A stretch of 64,000 nt of DNA from Umezawaea beigongshangensis (GTDB taxonomy: Bacteria; Actinomycetota; Actinomycetes; Mycobacteriales; Pseudonocardiaceae), in NCBI RefSeq assembly GCF_016464305.1, contig NZ_JAEIOJ010000004.1, positions 372,001 to 436,000 on the forward strand, read 5' to 3'. Both the position numbers and the translations under genes were made by a program. Under the pieces are notes generated by a model. That model made no database searches. It was not told the origin of the DNA and saw nothing but the letters and a program-made list of their open reading frames with translations. This document shows, one piece after another, positions 61,555 to 64,000 of the stretch. Position 1 is the stretch's first letter. Every line of letters starts with the position of its first letter.

Positions 61555-61600
61555 TCGCGAGTTGCCCGCTCGGGCACCGCGAGTCGGGGGTTCGGGCTCG
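61555..61600. repeat. Degenerate third copy of the GCGAGTTG repeat
   Basis: GCGAGTTGCCCGCTCGGGCACC-like and GCGAGTCGGGGGTTCGGG units at 22-base spacing follow the unit layout but have several mismatches and no matching inverted half. This again is a convergent junction (glgC and the methyltransferase). Confidence 0.5.
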
Positions 61601-61636
61601 CTGCGCGTCGGGCTCGCTCCGGCTCGCGGTCGCGGG

Positions 61637-62269
61637 CTACGGGAGTTTGGCGGCCACCAGCAGGCCGTCGCCCAGGGGGATGATCACGGGGACCAGGCGG
61701 TCGTCCTCCCGGACCGCCCTCGCGACCTCCCGCATGACCGTCGTGTCCGCGTCGCGGTGCGCCGGGTCGGCCACGCGGCCCCGCCACAGGACGTCGTCGA
61801 ACGCGATCACGCCGCCCGGCCTCAGCAGGCGCACGCCCTCCTGGAGGTAGCGCGGGTACTCGGACTTCTCCGCGTCCACGAACACCAGGTCGTACGCCCC
61901 GTCGGTGAGCCTCGGCAGCACGTCCAGCGCCTGGCCCATGATCAGTCTCGTCCTGCTCAGCGGGATGCCCGCCTCGGCGAACGCCTTCCTGGCCGCGCGC
62001 TGGTGCTCCGGCTCCACGTCGATGGACGTCAGCACGCCCCCGGCCGGCATCCCGCCGAGCAGGAACAACGCGCTCACGCCGACGCCCGTCCCGACCTCGA
62101 CGACGGTCTTGGCCTGGAGCGCGGTCGCGAGGAAGCGCAGCGCGGAACCGGTGCCGGGACCGACCGGAACGCAGCCCAGGTCCGCACCCCTGCGGCGAGC
62201 GGCGGTCAGCACGTCGTCCTCGGGGAGGTAGTGCTCGACGTACTCCCGAAGCGGCGAATCCGGTGTCAC
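61637..62269 (-). CDS. SAM-dependent O-methyltransferase (Rv1220c-like)
   Basis: This is a 210-residue class I methyltransferase of the caffeoyl-CoA/catechol O-methyltransferase family. The SAM motif [18 protein letters not shown] lies at ~56-73. [35 protein letters not shown] and [13 protein letters not shown] give the metal-dependent pattern. GTG 62269 has TAATCT eight bases upstream, indicating leaderless translation; an ATG at 62359 would add 30 unconserved residues. Position before sigE matches mycobacteria. Confidence 0.92.
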   Translation of the reverse strand: MTPDSPLREYVEHYLPEDDVLTAARRRGADLGCVPVGPGTGSALRFLATALQAKTVVEVGTGVGVSALFLLGGMPAGGVLTSIDVEPEHQRAARKAFAEAGIPLSRTRLIMGQALDVLPRLTDGAYDLVFVDAEKSEYPRYLQEGVRLLRPGGVIAFDDVLWRGRVADPAHRDADTTVMREVARAVREDDRLVPVIIPLGDGLLVAAKLP

Positions 62270-62277
62270 AGCCCAGG

Positions 62278-62283
62278 AGATTA
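62278..62283 (-). promoter_or_regulatory. Leaderless -10 box TAATCT of the O-methyltransferase gene
   Basis: TAATCT on the minus strand is eight bases before the GTG start at 62269. Confidence 0.5.
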
Positions 62284-62371
62284 GCGCCGGGAGTGCCCGA
62301 TTCGGGTGAACAGGTGCCCGAGCTGCACGGGTGGCGGCGAGTTTCGCCGACATCACCACAGCGAACGCGAT

Positions 62372-62411
62372 TCTCAGCGTGCTCTCAGCCGACTCTCACC
62401 ATCGTTATAAG
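62372..62411 (+). promoter_or_regulatory. sigE promoter with three TCTCAG-type repeats at exact 11-base steps
   Basis: TCTCAG starts at 62372 and 62383, and TCTCAC at 62394, each exactly 11 bases apart. A TTATAA -10-like sequence follows at 62405-62410. This places an OmpR-family activator immediately over the -35 region. The same half-site with the same spacing lies beside the response regulator at 19551-19596. In M. tuberculosis, sigE is activated by the MprAB two-component system. Confidence 0.65.
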
Positions 62412-62541
62412 CGCACCCGTCAGGGTGGGTCGCAGCAGAAGGATCGGTGTCGGCGACGCGCTTCCGGGAACACTCCGGGCAGGACGATCGTTGATCCGTA
62501 CGTCAGGGCCGAGCGGCCCGCTGGAGGTGCTCCACCGCACG

Positions 62542-63120
62542 ATGCACACACAGCCCAGTTCGCCGACGGCCGTCGCGCCCATCGAGACGGCCGACTGGAC
62601 GCCGCCCTCGTGGGACGAGGTCGTGCGAGAGCACGCAGACCGGGTGTACCGGCTGGCCTACCGGTTGAGCGGTAACCAGCACGACGCCGAGGACCTGACC
62701 CAGGAGACGTTCATCCGGGTCTTCCGCTCCCTCGCCTCCTACAAGCCGGGCACCTTCGAGGGCTGGTTGCACCGGATCACCACCAACCTCTTCCTCGACA
62801 TGGCCCGCCGCCGCTCGCGGCTGCGCATGGAGGGGCTGCCCGAGGACACCGACCGGCTCGCCGGGGACGACCCCAGTCCCGAGCAGGTCTACTCCGACAC
62901 CCATCTCGACCCCGACCTCCAGGAAGCGCTCGACGAACTGCCGCCGGAGTTCCGCGCCGCGGTCGTGCTGTGCGACGTGGAAGGTCTGTCCTACGAGGAG
63001 ATCGGCGCCACGCTCGGTGTGAAGCTGGGTACGGTGAGGAGCCGGATCCACCGGGGCCGCCAGGCCCTGCGCGCCAGCTTGGAACGTCGCCGGGAGAACG
63101 TGCGGGAGGACTCTGCATGA
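62542..63120 (+). CDS. sigE: ECF sigma factor SigE
   Basis: This is a 192-residue protein. Region 2 ([42 protein letters not shown], ~23-65) is close to mycobacterial SigE. Region 4 has [27 protein letters not shown] and [18 protein letters not shown] 62542 is the assumed start; GTG 62527 or a longer form are possible, as SigE has alternative starts in mycobacteria. SigE directs the envelope-stress response. The anti-sigma gene rseA overlaps by ATGA. Confidence 0.94.
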   Translation: MHTQPSSPTAVAPIETADWTPPSWDEVVREHADRVYRLAYRLSGNQHDAEDLTQETFIRVFRSLASYKPGTFEGWLHRITTNLFLDMARRRSRLRMEGLPEDTDRLAGDDPSPEQVYSDTHLDPDLQEALDELPPEFRAAVVLCDVEGLSYEEIGATLGVKLGTVRSRIHRGRQALRASLERRRENVREDSA

Positions 63121-63764
63121 CGGAACTGCGAGGGTGGAGCCTCCCCGAGCAGCACCTGGTGCCCGACGCCGTGGTGGCGTACGTGGACGGCGAGCTGTCG
63201 AAGATCGCGCACGAGCGGGCCTCGGCGCACCTGTCGCGCTGCCCGCTGTGCGCCTCCGAGGCGTTCTCCCAGCAGCAGGCGCGGGCCGTCGTGCGGACCG
63301 CGGAGACGCCCAGCGTCCCCGCCGGTCTGCTGGCGAACCTGAGGGCCATCCCGCAGGAGGTCGACCTGCCCGGCGTGCCCGACGGGCTCGCGGTGACCGA
63401 GGACGGCCAGCTCGTCGCGGTCCTGCGTCCCGACCGGGCTGCACGGGCCGAGCGCACCTCGTTCGGCGCCGGGCAGGTGCTCGGCGAGTCCCGGCCCCTG
63501 GGCAGCGGTTCCGCCGTCCTGGGGCAGCAGCACCGCTGGTTCAGCGGCAGGCGCGCGCGCGGCGGCGCCGGGGTCGTCGTCTCCGGGCTGATGCTCGGCG
63601 CGCTGGCGCTGGTCGCCCCCGGCGGCGAGCCGCGGCAGCACGAGTCCGTGCCGGCCCCGCTCACCGGGAACCCGCCCACGGCGCTCGACAGCCCCCTCCA
63701 GGTCGACGAGCGCGACCGCGTGGAACTGCTCAGACCGGTGGTGCACGGCCAGCTCGGCCGCTGA
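63117..63764 (+). CDS. rseA: Zinc-binding anti-sigma factor RseA
   Basis: This is a 215-residue protein with the zinc anti-sigma motif HLSRCPLC (HxxxCxxC, ~38-45) within [15 protein letters not shown] and [10 protein letters not shown] possible membrane segment lies near residues ~152-174 ([21 protein letters not shown]). It is the direct inhibitor of SigE, releasing it on oxidative or envelope stress. It is translationally coupled to sigE; htrA follows 107 bases later. Confidence 0.93.
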   Translation: MTELRGWSLPEQHLVPDAVVAYVDGELSKIAHERASAHLSRCPLCASEAFSQQQARAVVRTAETPSVPAGLLANLRAIPQEVDLPGVPDGLAVTEDGQLVAVLRPDRAARAERTSFGAGQVLGESRPLGSGSAVLGQQHRWFSGRRARGGAGVVVSGLMLGALALVAPGGEPRQHESVPAPLTGNPPTALDSPLQVDERDRVELLRPVVHGQLGR

Positions 63765-63871
63765 CCTCGCACTACCCCGGTCCCCGTCCGCCACCTGGCG
63801 TACGGGGACTTCACCGGTCGCACGTCAGGCTTGTCGTCAACTCCAGCAATCACCGACCAGCTTGGGGAGCG

Positions 63872-64000
63872 ATGAGCCAGCCAGAGCAGGGCAACGGTCA
63901 GACGCCCGTCTCGGGAGTCGACAGCGCCACCAGCGGAGCGCACCTCCGGCTGGCTCCGCGCCCGCTGGACCGGCCGCGGGTCGACCCGACGCAGGCCGCG
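63872..64000 (+). CDS. htrA: HtrA-like serine protease, N-terminal fragment cut by the window end
   Basis: Only 43 codons are inside the window: a hydrophilic, Pro/Gln-rich start (MSQPEQGNGQTPVSGVDSA). GGGGAGCG precedes ATG 63872. No protease motif is visible yet. The call rests on position after sigE-rseA, where actinobacteria carry htrA followed by tatB; disordered N-termini are normal for these proteins. It could be another gene. Confidence 0.55.
   Translation, partial: MSQPEQGNGQTPVSGVDSATSGAHLRLAPRPLDRPRVDPTQAA

Overview
The window is a very GC-rich actinobacterial chromosome segment with strong G/C third-codon bias, many GTG starts, stop/start overlaps of the ATGA or GTGA type, mycothiol and GlgM-type glycogen genes, and helix-turn-helix/DUF397 gene pairs. 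Gene order from pimE/phhB through typA, mshB, fdx, dapC, dapD/dapE, LOG, folP2, gpgS, tag, glgM/glgC and sigE/rseA/htrA follows the Mycobacterium tuberculosis Rv1159-Rv1224 region as I know it. Overall style suggests the Pseudonocardiales (Actinosynnema, Saccharothrix or Lentzea-like), but the genus is inferred. I saw no tRNA, rRNA, CRISPR array, insertion sequence or prophage.

Layout. (1) 1-7.6 kb is accessory: a truncated secreted/lipoprotein-like gene, an NTPase gene overlapping a membrane-anchored periplasmic-binding-fold gene, a DUF4352 protein, a Doc-type toxin-antitoxin module, a helix-turn-helix/DUF5753 plus DUF397 pair, and a 57-residue membrane peptide. A 47-base promoter-like element is duplicated upstream of the toxin module and of the regulator. 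(2) 7.7-12.6 kb holds two GT-C glycosyltransferases (the second PimE-like), an ECF sigma factor with a membrane partner, a 208-base fragment of typA, and pterin dehydratase. (3) 12.7-16.5 kb is a TPP-riboswitch thiamine transporter, thiBPQ. (4) 16.5-22.4 kb is an ABC exporter and LolA-like protein divergent from a two-component system, then a Nudix protein. (5) 22.4-26.8 kb has trpS behind a tryptophan leader peptide and attenuator, a Cys/Lys-rich small protein, typA, and a TetR regulator. (6) 26.8-35 kb has an LpqW-like lipoprotein and a complete oligopeptide importer. (7) 35-46.6 kb has mshB, ferredoxin, dapC, an amidohydrolase with MarR, an ECF42 sigma factor with its DGPF protein, divergent dapD/dapE, and two LOG proteins. 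(8) 46.6-56.7 kb has a secreted hydrolase, folP2-gpgS, PadR, a DivIVA-like protein, tag, PaaG/PaaX-like genes, DUF3117 and pepA. (9) 56.8-64 kb has a LysR/MFS pair, divergent glgM/glgC, an O-methyltransferase, and sigE-rseA-htrA (htrA cut by the window end).

Cross-cutting signals. A TCTCAG motif repeated at exact 11-base steps lies both beside the two-component system and upstream of sigE, which suggests one stress circuit. A 22-base-period repeat lies at convergent gene ends and supplies the stop codons of three genes. At least eleven genes have a TANNNT box 6-8 bases before the start codon and are probably transcribed leaderless. These include the divergent dapD/dapE pair, whose boxes overlap, and the trpS leader peptide. 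All functions come from reading the sequence; no database search was run.
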